Origin: Impatiens glandulifera
Lineage: Eukaryota; Streptophyta; Magnoliopsida; Ericales; Balsaminaceae
NCBI RefSeq assembly: GCF_907164915.1
Contig: NC_061862.1
Location: 119,129,877-119,193,876, forward strand
DNA: 64,000 bases
Direction: 5' to 3'
A program made the translations under genes and the position numbers. This document shows, piece after piece, positions 34,832 through 46,743 of the stretch (its first letter is position 1; the number at the start of each line of letters is the position of its first letter). The notes under the pieces are model-generated. The model saw only the letters and a list, made by a program, of their open reading frames with translations. It did no database searches and was not told the DNA's origin.

Positions 34832-36019
34832 ATTCAACGTTTAGCTCAAAAAATACTGGATGATAACATTATTTAACTATTTGAGTGAGAATAGGAGCTC
34901 CAATGTGGAGGTGTGTAAGTATACATAGTTGGATGAAGCTTGCACAATTATATTTTATGAGCTAGGGTAGTCACTATGGTTGACTCCCTCAACCCATGCC
35001 TTGATTTCTTTTTGTGTGATTTTTGAGTTGAGAAAAACTCTAGGAAATATCTCAGATTAACCATCTCTTCTTTTCAAATATCCCCTACTCTTGAAAATGA
35101 GAGTTTTTGAAATAGAACTGAGGTATACGTCCAATTGAGAGATCCTCTTACATCGAGAGAACTCTTTTGGGATAGTAATATTCTGGGGAGAAATCTCTCT
35201 TAAGTCACTCCTAACTTTACAACATAAAGCCATAAAGCCAACTTGGTCAAGTTGTTACCTCGTCTTATCTTGTCGAGCAATAATACCATGTCATGAAGTT
35301 TCAAACTCATAAATTTATATTTTATGTGTGTTTGCACGATCGACACAATCGGAACTATCTGCACCATCGACATAATTGGCACAATAAAGACAACAACGTT
35401 CGGCACGTTAGTCATGCGAAAGTCTATCCGTCGATTGTATAGTTGGTTATGGGAAACGTGGTTGGAGTCTCGATCGTCTACACGTCTAGCATGAACATCC
35501 AATTAAATATACATTATCTTCAAGATTGGGACCTACTAGGAAGAAAGAATAAGAAAATATAGTAAACTGGTCAGTGAAAATAATGAGGGAGCTAATGAAA
35601 TTCCATAATTAAAGAATAAAGAAAGCAATGAAATTGAAAAAATGAAGGAGGTTGAAGAAGTTCAATCTAAAGACAAGGAAGAGGAACAAGAAAATGAAGA
35701 AAGAAAAAAAATAACAGAGGAGATGATTGAGGACGAAACTTGGGTTGTTGATCTTCAAACCCACTAAATTGAAGTAGTAAAAAGAATTGATAAAAATCCT
35801 AAAATTCTGAAAAAGAATTCCTTTTATCAGATTAGTACAGATCATATATAGAGGTAGACTTAACAATGGAAGCATACATGCATATTCATCTTATATAATT
35901 CAAATCACCTTTTGTGATGTATGAGTGAGGAAGTGGACGTGGAAGAAAACAATATGGCCTATAAGGCGAATATGGGAATAACATAAAAGATTATGAATGT
36001 TAATTGTAATCTTTTACTT
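34832..36019. other. Mostly non-coding, with a Glu/Lys-rich coding remnant
   Basis: From about 35530 to 35765 on the plus strand a frame rich in Glu and Lys (for example KEVEEVQSKDKEEEQENEER) looks like an old coding stretch, possibly the start of the internal region of the Tat-type element. It has an early stop and no recognisable domain. The rest shows nothing I can name. Confidence 0.3.
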
Positions 36020-36189
36020 TTGGGAAAACATCTTAGTACCATTTCATTAAAAAAAATACAAAAGTTTAAGATCAAATCTAGACAATTTCTAGATTTTACA
36101 ATGAAACAATAATTAAATTATAGACAACAACAACAATCAATTAGCGCCTAAAGTGTTTTTACTTTTATTCTACTTATCACCTTCTCAAA

Positions 36190-36431
36190 CAAAATATTCC
36201 ATATCTGGCAGAGCTTTCTATTCTCTTCATTCCTTTCGATTCCTCTCTAGGATTGAATGAGTGCATTTCCATCTGAAGTGATATCTCTCCAAATATCTTC
36301 AGCGGTTCTACAAAATATTCCATATCTGGCAGAGCTTTCTATTCTCTTCATTCCTTTCGATTCCTCTCCAGGATTGAATGAGTGCATTTCCATCTGAAGT
36401 TATATCTCTCCAAATATCTTAAGCGGTTCTA
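36190..36431. repeat. 121-bp tandem duplication
   Basis: Two adjacent near-identical copies (units starting CAAAATATTCCATATCTGGC at 36190 and 36311), differing at only about three bases (for example CTCTAGG versus CTCCAGG). They lie in the LINE 3' region; the high identity indicates a recent event. Confidence 0.95.
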
Positions 36432-36463
36432 CTTCTTCCACAATGAGTTCTTGATTTTTTTTT

Positions 36464-36754
36464 CTAGATATTGTAGATTACTTCTCTAAAGTAGTATTTC
36501 AACAAACTTACATAAAAAGATCTTCCTTTTGCTTTATTCTTCATCCACTCTTGGATTTCTTCCCATATTCCTAAAAAGTTGATGATGTTCATATTCGCAG
36601 CATATATCTTCCAGATTTGTATTACAAAAGAACATTCCCCAAATAAATGGTTTATGTTTTCCTCAACTCCCGAACATAGGAAATGGTTGATATCAGGAAT
36701 ATTTATGTATTTTCGAATTCTGTCTTTTGTTGTCAACATTTTCCTATATACCAA
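36464..36754 (-). pseudogene. LINE C-terminal zinc-binding domain (zf-RVT)
   Basis: 96 codons on the minus strand ending the LINE ORF2. The pattern IPDINHFLCSGVEENINHLFGEC (split here as HFLCSGVEEN and NHLFGEC, about residues 23-41) keeps the Cys, His, Cys spacing of the domain that follows plant L1 reverse transcriptase; the first Cys of the usual Cx2-3C pair is replaced. A VIQIWKIY motif follows. It supports the L1 assignment and the minus orientation. Confidence 0.85.
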
Positions 36755-37354
36755 CTAGAGAATAAATTGGTGACGAGGAATAATCTTTGGAGACCATACC
36801 ACATTATGACAATTTACCTCTTATCCTCTTGTTCTAACTATTTTCTATGTCGTTCCTGTAATAAACTTCTCATTGCTTTCTGTTTTCCAGCATATTTCAT
36901 CATTACTTTCATTGACTTGCTTTTGCCTCATTAGTTTAAGATTCTATCACCTTCTAGAATACGCCTCAAAAGTGAATCACATTACCTTGATAGACGTCTC
37001 TAAATTAGTACTTGTTGTATTATCTTCTAACTCTATTTCCTTGTATTTCTTCTTTGAATATAATGGGAATATTATCCAGCTAAGGATCATGCTAGAATAG
37101 TACCCCTCTTCTATTTCCAATTGTGGTTTTCTCAATTTGAAAGGCATTTTTTCATGTTTTTAGGATTTTCTTCAATGACCATCACATTCTTTCATTAATT
37201 CTTTGTGTCCACATATTCTGTTCTTCTTTCATAAATCTTGTATGCACTCATTTGACCCATAGGGAGTCCGTTTTTTGCTCCAACTCCCATAAGCTCCTAA
37301 TGGTGAGGGCTTTGTTCCATTCAACACAGTTTTTTATTCCTAGTTCTCCTTCTT

Positions 37355-37964
37355 CTATGGGAGTGCAAACATCCTACCATTTGACTTTTTTTCCCTCATA
37401 TGCCCTGTGTTCCCCAGATGTAATCTAATGATTCTATCGTGTTCAACCATTACTTTCTTTGGGATGACTATCTGTTGTGCCCAGTAGCCAATAATTCCAA
37501 AGACGACTCTGTTAACGAGCTCGATTCTACCTGCATAAGATAGTTTTTTCGTAACCCAACCCAAGACATAATTTCTAACATTTTCTACTAGTTGTCTAAA
37601 GTGATTATATCCAATGTATTATACTAGTAGTTCACCCTCCTTGATTCCAATAATATTGAATATGTTTTTTTCTTCTTTTTTCATTAACCACTCCAAAGAA
37701 AGCCTGACTTTTGTCCTCATAGATGTATAAACCTTTAATACTCAAAAAGATTGTTAGAGATTCATTATTTATACTAACAGATTCAACATCCGCATAAGCC
37801 ACAAAAAATAGATCATCTGCAAAAGCATTTTTAAAATGCAGTCAAGAATTTCCATTATTAAGACGAATATGTAAGGACATATAGAGTCTCCTTGCCTTAC
37901 TCCTCTTTCACCCTTAAAAAAGCCTCCATGAATACCATTCACGCTCATAAGAAAGTGATGAGTG
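37355..37964 (-). pseudogene. LINE reverse transcriptase, palm to thumb part
   Basis: Read from right to left: HHFLMSVNGIHGGFFKGERG, RGVRQGDSICPYIFVLIMEI (37860-37920), the catalytic FADDL box near 37815, and KLSYAGRIELVNRV near 37520. These are the conserved blocks of the non-LTR RT palm and thumb. The reading frame is broken several times. It joins the upstream RT part (39231 onwards) once the solo LTR is ignored. Confidence 0.88.
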
Positions 37965-37969
37965 GAAAC

Positions 37970-39225
37970 TGTTAGGATCTAGGTCGCGGCTGGAGGACCG
38001 GGGTTGGGCCGGTTAGCGCGTTTCACTCAAAGGGTGGTGATTAATCCTGTTAGAGATTAACACCGGGGTTTTAATACTACACAAACTGTCACAAACCCTT
38101 GAACCAGGTTCAAGCGCGGAAGAGGTTTGTTTCAGGTTGAAGCAGCACACTCACAAGATAGGCAGAACCGGTTTTGAATAGGACAGGTTTGGGAATTGAT
38201 GGATCAGTTTTTGTAACTTGGTGATTCAGTTTGGGTAGTGTACAGGTCGGTTAGAATGTAGAACCAGCAGAAAGTAAGTAACAGGACAGATTTTTATGGA
38301 TGTATGGAGATAAAACTCCTACGTCACCCCTTCCTTTCGAAACCGCGAGAAGGATATTCACTAAGGAATACAAATACAATCCGATCGAGACTTATTTCCT
38401 GCTCGATAACACCCGTACAATTTACACCGAAATTGTAAATACACACTTCAACTTAGCACTTAAGCTCTTCTAGAGATAGAACACAATCTTATCACTTGTA
38501 AATTAAATGCTCACTGTGCTCCACTTGTCCCCGCATTTACTCTTCTTCAGCTGCTCCTTTTATAGGTGAAATATGCCAACGGTCATATTTCACTTCCTTG
38601 AATTTGATTGGCTGAGCAGAGGTTCAGTGATTCAGACCTGGCGGTCAACTTTACAGAGTTGGCAGTCTGTTCTTCCATTGTGTAAGACAAACCTGCTAGG
38701 TTTTTTTTTTTGAGAACGAACCTGCTAGGTTTGTCTTTTACTCAATGTGGTAACTGTCGGTTAGACAGTTGTCTGTACTTGGAAGATTGCCTCTGATTTA
38801 TCCTGAAGTGGAAAGATCTTGTAGGACTATCTTTTGCAGCCTGCAGACTTTCCTCAGACTTGTATGGATATGGAAGTGTTCAGTCTGTTCCTTTGATATC
38901 ATTCTCAACAGATACCCGAAGTATCTTCTTATACTGGTTGGTCATTTTACTTTTCACAGGATGGCTTCCGGTGTGATTGGTTTAACCGGACAGCTTCCGG
39001 TTATTCGTTTGCCTTCTAGCTGATCGGCTATCTAGTGTTTCCGGTTTTTAGTTTTGGCCGATCCTTTCTTTGTGCGGTCATGTTCCGAATGTTCCTGGTC
39101 GGTTTAATAACTTGACCGGTTAATCTTCTTAACTGGTTCATTTGCTTAACCGGTCCGGTTCCTTGTTCCTGCATGGAAGGTTTATTTATGTTAAGTTCTG
39201 TGAACCGGTCTAATTTTATCTAACA
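37970..39225 (-). mobile_element. Solo LTR (1256 bp), TGTTAG family, with target duplication
   Basis: On the plus strand it runs from TGTTAGGATCTAGG to TTTATCTAACA. It is the inverse of the LTR at 22112-23297 and complete at both ends. The 5-bp sequence GAAAC occurs at 37965-37969 and at 39226-39230, a perfect target-site duplication. No internal sequence remains, so it formed by recombination between the LTRs of an inserted element. Its TATA box is at 38567-38574 (TATAAAAG on the minus strand). The open frame at 38769-39023 is incidental. Confidence 0.95.
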
Positions 39226-39230
39226 GAAAC

Positions 39231-40342
39231 ACATTGCATAATCCAATCAATGAAAATAATTGGAAAACCTGCAGCAAGAAGGAATTGGTGGATTGATCCC
39301 CATCTGATCAAGTCAAAAGCTTTTTTAATGTCAATTTTGAAAGCCACACGTGGCGATTTTTCTATCCACCATTCAATAAGCTCTCTACATGAATAGGTTG
39401 TTATGGGAAATATAGCGTTTATGAATAAATCTTGATTTCCCTAATACTACAAGCTTATAAATAATTGTTTTCAAACGTTGTAAAATAATTTTAAAAATAA
39501 TTTTCTAAATAACATTGCAGCATGAAATAGTACGAAGTCCTGAATTTTTTTCGGAATTGAATTGTTAGTAATCAAATTCAAAACTATGACGTTCCATTGC
39601 TTCAACATTTTCCTGTTTTGGAAGAATTCCAAAACCCATTCGCTTACATCTTTACCCACTATTTCCTAGTTTTCTTTGAAAAAGTTTGCGTTGAAACCAT
39701 CTGGTCCTGGGCTATTATCCCCATTCATCGAAAACACAGCTTTTCTGACTTCTTCCATACTGACTCTTGTAATTAATTTTTTTACCACTTTCTTCACTGA
39801 TTTTCCGTTGTACAATCCGTTGAAGCAATCTTTGGTTATCCTCTATTATTGTGCTCGGTTATCGTTCCAATCGGTTCTTTGTATAAACTTATTATTTCCT
39901 CATGAACTGCCATTTGTCCCTGTAAAACATCTCCATTTGAGTTTGTGAATCTTAGGACCTGTTTTCTAAAATTCCTTGATGAACATTTTTTATAAAAGAA
40001 AGAAGTATTCTTGTCTCCTAATGAAAGCCAATTTTCTCTAGATTTTTGCTTAGCAAAACTTTCCTCTTTAGAACAGAGGTCTCTAAATCACGTAAGAGCC
40101 TCTTTTTCCTCCTCCCTATTATAAGGTAGATTTGGGAATCTTAGTGCCTTGATTTGTATTTCCTTCAGTTTCATTCTAGCTTCCTCTACTCTTTTAGAAA
40201 TCCCACTAAATTTTTTCCGTTCTAGCTTATTCAACTTCCCTTTTAATAATCTTAGTTTCTCACATACTCTGAACATCTTTGTTCCGTTAATTTTGATGTT
40301 CCAAGTTTCATTAAGGATTTTATTAAATTCTTCATATTTCAT
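39231..40342 (-). pseudogene. LINE linker and N-terminal reverse transcriptase part
   Basis: From right to left: a Lys/Glu-rich linker (40342-40088), NWLSLGDKNTSFFYKK near 40030, an IPKK motif near 39560, and FKIDIKKAFDLIRWGSI at about 39345-39290, the first catalytic Asp block of the palm. The following block lies beyond the solo LTR at 37964 and below. Frame-broken. Confidence 0.85.
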
Positions 40343-40509
40343 CTAGAAGTTGGAGAAGTTAAAGGGTCTTTTCTGTTTTTCTCCTTCTCCCAAATGAATT
40401 TCAAAGGGCAGTGTTCAGAGATACCTGATTGCAAAACCTGGATTTGTCTTCTTGGGTAAAACTCCATCCATTTTTCATTCTCTAGGCCTTACCAATTCTT
40501 CTCTTTCTC

Positions 40510-41094
40510 ATGTTGTCCGCCCCTCTTGTAGTTGATCATGAAAATAAATTAACTGAGGAAGACGGTTCAATGCAGCTTATGTCTCGAATGCATTCATTGA
40601 AATCCTTAATGTCTTTTGTTTTGTCTGTCTCAGACTCTCTTTCATTTCTGAATCTTGTAACATTAAAATCTCCCATAATAACCCACGGTTCGTTGTCCTT
40701 AATGCTTCTTCTCAAATCATTCCAAAGTGTCTTCCTCTTTGTCCCATAGTTGCTTGCATAGACTACCGCAAATAATATTTTTACCCTTGTCACCAGATTG
40801 ACAACCTTTGTCATAATAACTTGATTGCTTTCAAAAAGTTTATTGATTTCAACCCTTCTTTTATCCCATCCTATCCAGATTCTGCTTTTAACCCCATCAG
40901 AGTTATGAATAAACTCTCATTCTTCTTTGATGCAACCCTGGGCAATATTCTCTATTTGACTTTGTCTGACTTTTGTTTCAATAATTCCAAATACTGTTAT
41001 TTCATTCCTTTCTGTATTTCATTCCTTTATGCTATTCTTCTAACCTCTCTTCTTTTATAGGATCATGTAATCCTCTAATATTCCATGTCATTAA
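40510..41094 (-). pseudogene. LINE endonuclease domain
   Basis: It begins near 41094 with LMTWNIRGLHDPIKEERLE, the typical opening of the apurinic-type endonuclease of plant L1 elements. Near 40700 it shows VYASNYGTKRKTLWNDL and then PWVIMGDFNVTRF, which carries the catalytic GDFN. The frame is interrupted between. This domain nicks target DNA to prime LINE integration. 41095-41335 to its right is a Lys/Glu-rich stretch that may be the end of ORF1. Confidence 0.87.
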
Positions 41095-41335
41095 GTTCAT
41101 TAATAAAAATAAGATGTTCCAATTTTACTTCCCCTTCCTTTATCTTCTCTTCCTTTCTATTTTTCTCATATAGCAGGGCTATAAGGAATTGTATTTTCCT
41201 TAATTTTCTTACCTTGATGTTTTGGGATTTTTTTGTTTCTTTGGTCAACTTTCTTTTGAATTGGAGATTGTACAATTTCAACTGATTCAGATGCCTCTTC
41301 TTTATCTTTTCCATTTCCTTCACCCACTTCCCCTT

Positions 41336-41772
41336 TCTTACTATGTCCGTTAGACTGCACGTCTAACTACGTCCGTTAGACTGCACGTCTAACTACGTGT
41401 CCCTTCAGACTAATCTGAAGGAGTTAGAATCCCTACGTCTAACTTTTATATGTTATACTACATGTCTAACTACGTCTGTTAGACTACACGTCTAACTACG
41501 TCTTTTAGACTGCACGTCTAACTACGTATCCATTAGACTGCACGTCTAACTACGTATCCATTAGACTGCACGTCTAACTATGTACGACTAATAACCAATA
41601 CGTCTAATGAACCTTATTTAGTCTAAGTCTAACTTAGTACGTTTTGATGCACATGCACAAAATCAATTAGACATCTTAGTTTCCTTCTTATTTATGTTTT
41701 ACACAAGTTCATCATCAAAATAACGTTAGTCAAAATAACTTGAACCTTCATTAAAATAATTTGTGACCCAAC
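41336..41772 (-). mobile_element. LTR 5' fragment with TTAGAC hairpins
   Basis: On the minus strand it starts TGTTGGGTCACAAATTATTTT at 41772 and enters a TTAGAC/GTCTAA array (about 41640 to 41336), then stops at the LINE. It is the U3 start of an LTR related to 9516-11456 but not the same family member; the rest is missing. Confidence 0.75.
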
Positions 41773-41990
41773 ACAAGGAAAACAATATCATGGTGGACAC
41801 TCAAAATTTTGAAAATATCAAGATGCGCCCCAGATAAACAATAAAGGAATTTGGTGACCGTTTCACAAGTATTGTGAATAAGGTCTCACTTCTTGGAAAT
41901 AAATATGACAACAAAGAGACGATTGTTAAAGCTCTAAGATTTTCATTACCTGTTTTGGAAATAAATTATTTAACCGACACAGTATATCAC
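41773..41990 (+). pseudogene. Copia gag fragment
   Basis: About 60 codons in the plus frame near 41800-41965, with FENIKMRP, a stop, then FGDRFTSIVNKVSLLGNKYD and IVKALR. This is the core of the copia gag (UBN2-type) domain also seen at 47.66-47.9 kb. It is too short to place in an element. Confidence 0.6.
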
Positions 41991-42110
41991 ATATAAGGAA
42001 GACATGTCGGATTTTAGGATCAAATCTTATTTGCAAGACCCTAGAAAATCTCTAAAGTTCCATCTTCTCTCTAGAACTATACTTCTTCATCCTTTTCGTT
42101 CAACTGCAAA

Positions 42111-43877
42111 ATGGGAAGAGATAATGCCTTGTTTAATCACATTGTTCAGGTGAACTTCGAATGCATCAATCATGGAGGATCGATCATGAATTTGATATTC
42201 TATGCGAAATGGTTACCCCTAAGTCCACCAGAAGTCTTGGCTATGCAATGCAGATCGACTGGATTTTGAATAATCTGAACGTTCTCACCGGCCCAAGTAC
42301 TCCTCTTCCTCATAGCAGAATTTTAACCTCAGCTAGCATAAGGAGATATTTTGTTAAGCAAGCAATGCTAAAGGATCCATGTCTGGAGGACCTAGCAAAC
42401 AAATGGCTAGCGTAGAAACCGATAATGGGTCTAAGATCCCCAAACTAGTCGATCGAATAGAATCCTTTCAAAGACTTCAGACTTCCGCCAAGTCTACCGC
42501 TAGCGTTGGTAGCCTGGTTCAGACAAAACAGAAGAAAACCAATGAGATCTCCTTAGGTCAAGAGAAACTTCAACTTGAGGTAAATATTCTAACACCGCCT
42601 CGTTTTAATGCCACAATATTTGTTCAGAAGGAAGCTTTGGTACTTCCTAAAACTTCGATTGAGCTTGCGGTACTTCCTAATACTTCGATTGAGCTTGCGG
42701 TTTTAAAGACTCAACCAGTAGCTGAAACCGATCAGATGGCTGAAACCAATTGGATAATTTTTTTTGATGAGACCGGTCAGATAGCTGAAACCGACCGGAC
42801 ATATATTATTGATAATGCTAATTAGATGGTTGAACCTGATCACGAAAACAATGACAAAACCGGTCGGTCAGCTTTACCAAAGACAGATCGGTCCACCATG
42901 CTAGAAACCGGTCGGTCAGCTTTACCAAAAATAGATCGGTCCACCATGCTAGAAACCGGTCAGCCAGATAAGGCTTCTACCGATTACAAAAATGCAAGCG
43001 AAGAGAATCAGGAAAAGATCCCAACCGATAACGTGGACATTCCGATTCTAAATGAGAAGGCGGTCAAAAAAGTTGTTCTAAACATTGAAGATGATGAAAT
43101 TCCGGCTCCTCACCAAGATGATGAAAAGACTGAGGAAATTGTTAAACTTATCCTCAAGGAGGTTGATGAGAAAACAAGTGAAACTATCGATCTCTTTTAA
43201 GTGTGGGTAAACGCAAGTCTTTCCTGTGGTTCCATAAAAAAAGAAATGGTCTACACTTCTATCCTTAGAACAAGTAATCTTTTCCTTGATAAACACCTCA
43301 TCGATGCCTGAAGCCTTGCTAAGAAGCAAACTTGTTGACGCAGATGCTAGAAGGAGGGTTTGCTACCAATCATTAAAAAATGGAAAGAAGATTTTAACCT
43401 AAAAGGGGCTACGACAAGAGTGGATAATAACGTACTTGTATTACTAAAGGCTGTTATGGAGTATTTTCTGGTAACTATCTCCAAATTTCAGGAAGTATAC
43501 AAGCCGGTTGAGGAAGGGCCTCCACCTCCTCAAGGTTGAAATATAGACCTGCACAAAACGATCTATTCAAGTCAGTTCTCACGGTGTATTACCTATTCAA
43601 TCTCGTGCTCTTGGCTCAACTTGATCTACCTCTGAAGAAATTCCAAGGGTGGACACTGAGCAAATGCTCCGAAACTTCCTAGCTCCATGGCAAACATCTA
43701 TTAAAGCCCAAATAACTTAATCAAATAGAGAGCGAACTTCCTCATCAAGGTATCACAATCAAGAATTGGCAAAGGTAAGGCAGGAACTAGGACAGAAAAC
43801 TCTCGTCATCACCAAAACACTCTCGGTCGTCAAAGTCGTATCATCACAACTCTATTAACTAGTTAAGTCTCAAAGTG
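42111..43877 (+). pseudogene. ORF3b, decayed
   Basis: It begins MGRDNALFNHIVQVNFE, nearly the same start as ORF3b at 19175, shifts frame near 42160, lacks most of the first half of the domain, and resumes as FDILCEMVTPKSTRSLGYAM at 42195-42250. An open stretch follows at 42379-43200 with one TAG at 42823: low-complexity, rich in Thr, Glu, Asp and Lys, with in-frame repeats (48-bp units at about 42859-42954; VLPxTSIELA twice at 42640-42700). Beyond 43200 the sequence is coding-like in other frames to about 43860. An LTR of another element then starts at 43878 without a polypurine tract, so that LTR probably inserted here. Confidence 0.65.
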
Positions 43878-44089
43878 TGTTGGAAAAAATTAAGTGAGGA
43901 GTTAATTAACTTAGAAGAAATTGTTTGGAAAAACTAAGTAAAGAGTTAATTAATGGAAAACACAAAATATTAAACAACTTAATTTTGATGATGTTTAAAT
44001 ATGAATGAAGCTAAGTTGTCTAATTGTTTCTGTGCAGGTGCATCAGACTTTGTTAATGTACACGTGGTCTAAGCAGGCTAATTAGACGT

Positions 44090-44430
44090 GATACGTAGTT
44101 AGACGTTAAGGTTTAATAGATACGTAGTTAGACGTTGAAGTCTAACAGATACGTAGATAAACGTTCAGTCTAACAAATACATAGTTAGACATTGAGGTAT
44201 AACAGATATGTAGTTAGACGTTTAGTCTAATAGATACATAGTTAGACGTTCAGTCTAATAGATACGTAGTTAGGCATTGTAGTCTAACATATATGTAGTT
44301 AGACGTTCAGTCTAACAGATACGTAGTTAGACGTTGTAGTCTAACTCCACTAGACATGTGGTTTAATGGAACACACTATTACACATTGAGGTCTAACTCC
44401 CTTAGACTAGGTAGTCTAATGGAGCACGTC
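44090..44430. repeat. TTAGACGTT array in the U3 of the split LTR
   Basis: Repeats of the form ATACGTAGTTAGACGTT-N-AGTCTAACAG, period about 35 bp, with TTAGAC/GTCTAA inverted pairs. The spacer words differ from those in the 9.66 kb array. Confidence 0.85.
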
Positions 44431-44722
44431 AAATGCCTCGCTTCACCAACCGTTTGAATTTAGCATACGTCTACCCTAGATCAACTAGTTGTTTACTACT
44501 CTATTGCACTCACTCATATGCAGTCTGACAAGCCAGCTAATTGCATCCAATGAACGAACGCCACATATCCAAATGTCTTCTAACGGTTTTTCCAGTACAA
44601 GACAATATCAAAGAGGATATTCGGTGCACTACTAGTTCCGTACGACCATGATCCATTTGCTTAGAGTCTGCAGTACTCTTGTCCTTTGGACGGCCTTCAA
44701 TGAACACTTGCAACTTGTCCAT

Positions 44723-46743
44723 TGTTGGGTCAAATTATTTTGACTAAGTGTTGAAATAATTTAACCACTAAGATTTTGATGCAGGTGTATTAAAACAATA
44801 TTTCATAAGACTTGACTCTAATGAGGGTCAATAGACCGATTTTGGCATTAGATGCATATAATTAGACGTACAGTCTAACTCATCGGAGTTAGACGTGTAG
44901 TCTAATGAATGCATGGAATTAGACGTACAGTCTAACTCATCGGAGTTAGACGTATAGTCTAATGAATGCATAGAATTAGACGTACAGTCTAACTCATCGG
45001 AGTTAGACGTGTAGTCTAATGAATGCATAGAATTAGACGTAAGTCTAATATACACGGAATTAGACGTAAGTCTAATGTGTTCGAAATTATACGTACAGTC
45101 TAACTCAACAGAGTTAGACGTGTAGTCTAATAGACTTGTAATTAGACGGATGGTCTAATAGATATTCGGAATTAGATGTACAGTCTAACTCATCGGAGTT
45201 AGACGTGTAGTCTAATATATTTGCAATTAGACGGATAGTCTAATTTGTGCGGACTTAGACGTACAATCTAACTCATCGAGAGTTAAACGTGTAGTCTAAT
45301 AGACTGTGAAAGTTAGACGTGCGTCTAACTCCTTCAGAAAAGTCTGAGGTAGAACCGGAATTAGACGTGTAGTCTAACTCAGTGTAGTTAGACGTACTGT
45401 CTAATGGTTAGTGAATGATTAGACGGGTAGTGTAATGCATTGTGAAAGTTAGACGTAAGTCTAACTCCTTCACACAAGTCGGAGGTAGAACTGGAATTAG
45501 ACATGCAGTCTAACTCAGTAGAGTTAGACGTGTAGTCTAATGGTTGTTGGCTAATTAGACGTGAAGTCAAATTAGTGAAAGTTAGACGTGAGTCTAACTC
45601 CTTCAGACAAGTCTGAGGTAGAACCGGAATTAAACGTGCAGTCTAATGGTTGTTGGATAATTAGACGTGAAGTCTAATTAGTGAAAGTTAGATGTGAGTC
45701 TAACTCCTTCAAACAAGTCTGAGTTAGAACCGGAATTAGACGTGCAGTCTAATAGTTATTGTAATTAGACGTGAGTCTAATTCTATTAGATTAGGCGGTC
45801 TATTAGACGTTACTATTAGAAGGAGATGTTTGATTATATTAGACTGATTTTACAATCCTTCTAACTGAAATACGTCTAATGCTCAGCTTAAGCAGTTGCT
45901 TGAAGCTATCATTTCACCTACCCACGTGCTATAGTTGTACCCTACTCCTGCTCCACTTTCTAGTGAAGATTAATACAACAGCTATATGCAACCAACCAAA
46001 GAATGCCACGTAAGAGAATTTTCCTCACATTACTTGTTTGCAGGTACATCCCTGATGGAATATTCGGCGCACTACCAGTGATGTATGGCCACGATCCTTG
46101 TGCTCAGAACCTGTTGTGTACAATGGAGGCTTTCCAATAGAAGAGTGTCACGTATCATTCTAAAAGATTCGACCGTTAGCTCCTGCTCAGTATTTAACAA
46201 ATCTAAAAGACAACGGAAAATCTGCCTTAACAAGCACAACTACTAACCTTACGAACTTGACGATCTTGAGAGAATTCAAGCTTTTGAATATTCATACTGT
46301 GAAGATGCTTTTTGATTGTACTGTGTTTGAATCAAGAGAGAGCTAGAATCAAAACACCTTTAACTGAGTGATATTCTTCATCTCGTAATTGAACAAAACG
46401 TGTTATGTTCAATAGTGAGCTAAGTGTATGTAAACTGTATTTGATTCGAATCATATAATAGTGAATCCTTTCGGTAGTTGAATGAAGGGGTGACGTAGGA
46501 GAGTTTCTCCGAACATCCATAAACAAACTGCTGTGTTCTTTCTTTTATGTCATCTTTTCATATTTCATCTTTAGCTTCAAACCCAAGTAAACAATTCCGC
46601 CTTGAATCTGTTTCAAGTGTTTACAAGTGTTTGCGTAGAATAGAAAGCGAATTAAATCCCTAACAGGATTTTTTCAAACCGTTTTTCATAAGCCTTCATC
46701 CTTAGCCAGACCCCCGTCTCTATCGATAAAGCCGATCCTATCA
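44723..46743 (+). mobile_element. Solo LTR (2021 bp) with target duplication, nested in an LTR
   Basis: It starts TGTTGGGTCAAATTATTTTG and ends GATCCTATCA; it is the same family as the LTR at 9516-11456. TCCAT lies immediately on both sides (44718-44722 and 46744-46748), a perfect 5-bp target duplication. No internal region is present. It also contains the TATTTAAC TATA-like site near 46191. Minus-strand open frames at 44828-46526 are repeat by-products. Confidence 0.95.
44855..45880. repeat. TTAGAC/GTCTAA hairpin array in the solo LTR
   Basis: About 1 kb of TTAGAC-N(2-6)-GTCTAA units alternating with TAACTC-ATCG-GAGTTA, colinear with 9655-10560 but with different unit numbers and loop sequences, showing expansion and contraction between copies. 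Confidence 0.9.

Larger units (their letters stand above)
36020..41335 (-). mobile_element. L1-type LINE, minus strand, split by a solo LTR
   Basis: From right to left: end of a Lys/Glu-rich segment, endonuclease, reverse transcriptase, zinc-binding C-terminal domain, and a 3' end near 36020 where the minus strand reads a T-rich TTTTTTTTAATGAAATGG, as at plant LINE tails. The RT is interrupted at 37970-39225 by an LTR flanked by GAAAC duplications. Without the LTR the LINE is about 4.06 kb. It is 5' truncated at 41335, where an LTR fragment begins. Many stops and shifts; inactive. Confidence 0.88.

Noticed and set aside
35609..35875. Minus-strand Phe/Leu-rich 'membrane protein'
   Set aside because: It is the complement of a Glu/Lys-rich plus-strand stretch; the hydrophobicity comes from the reverse complement of AAG/GAA codons.
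40510..41285. Plus-strand open frames rich in Leu, Phe and Ser
   Set aside because: They are antisense shadows of the LINE endonuclease and linker on the minus strand.
44828..45055. Minus-strand open frame with repeated LDYTSNSDELDC units
   Set aside because: It is a direct translation of the TTAGAC array in the solo LTR; no start context or homologue.
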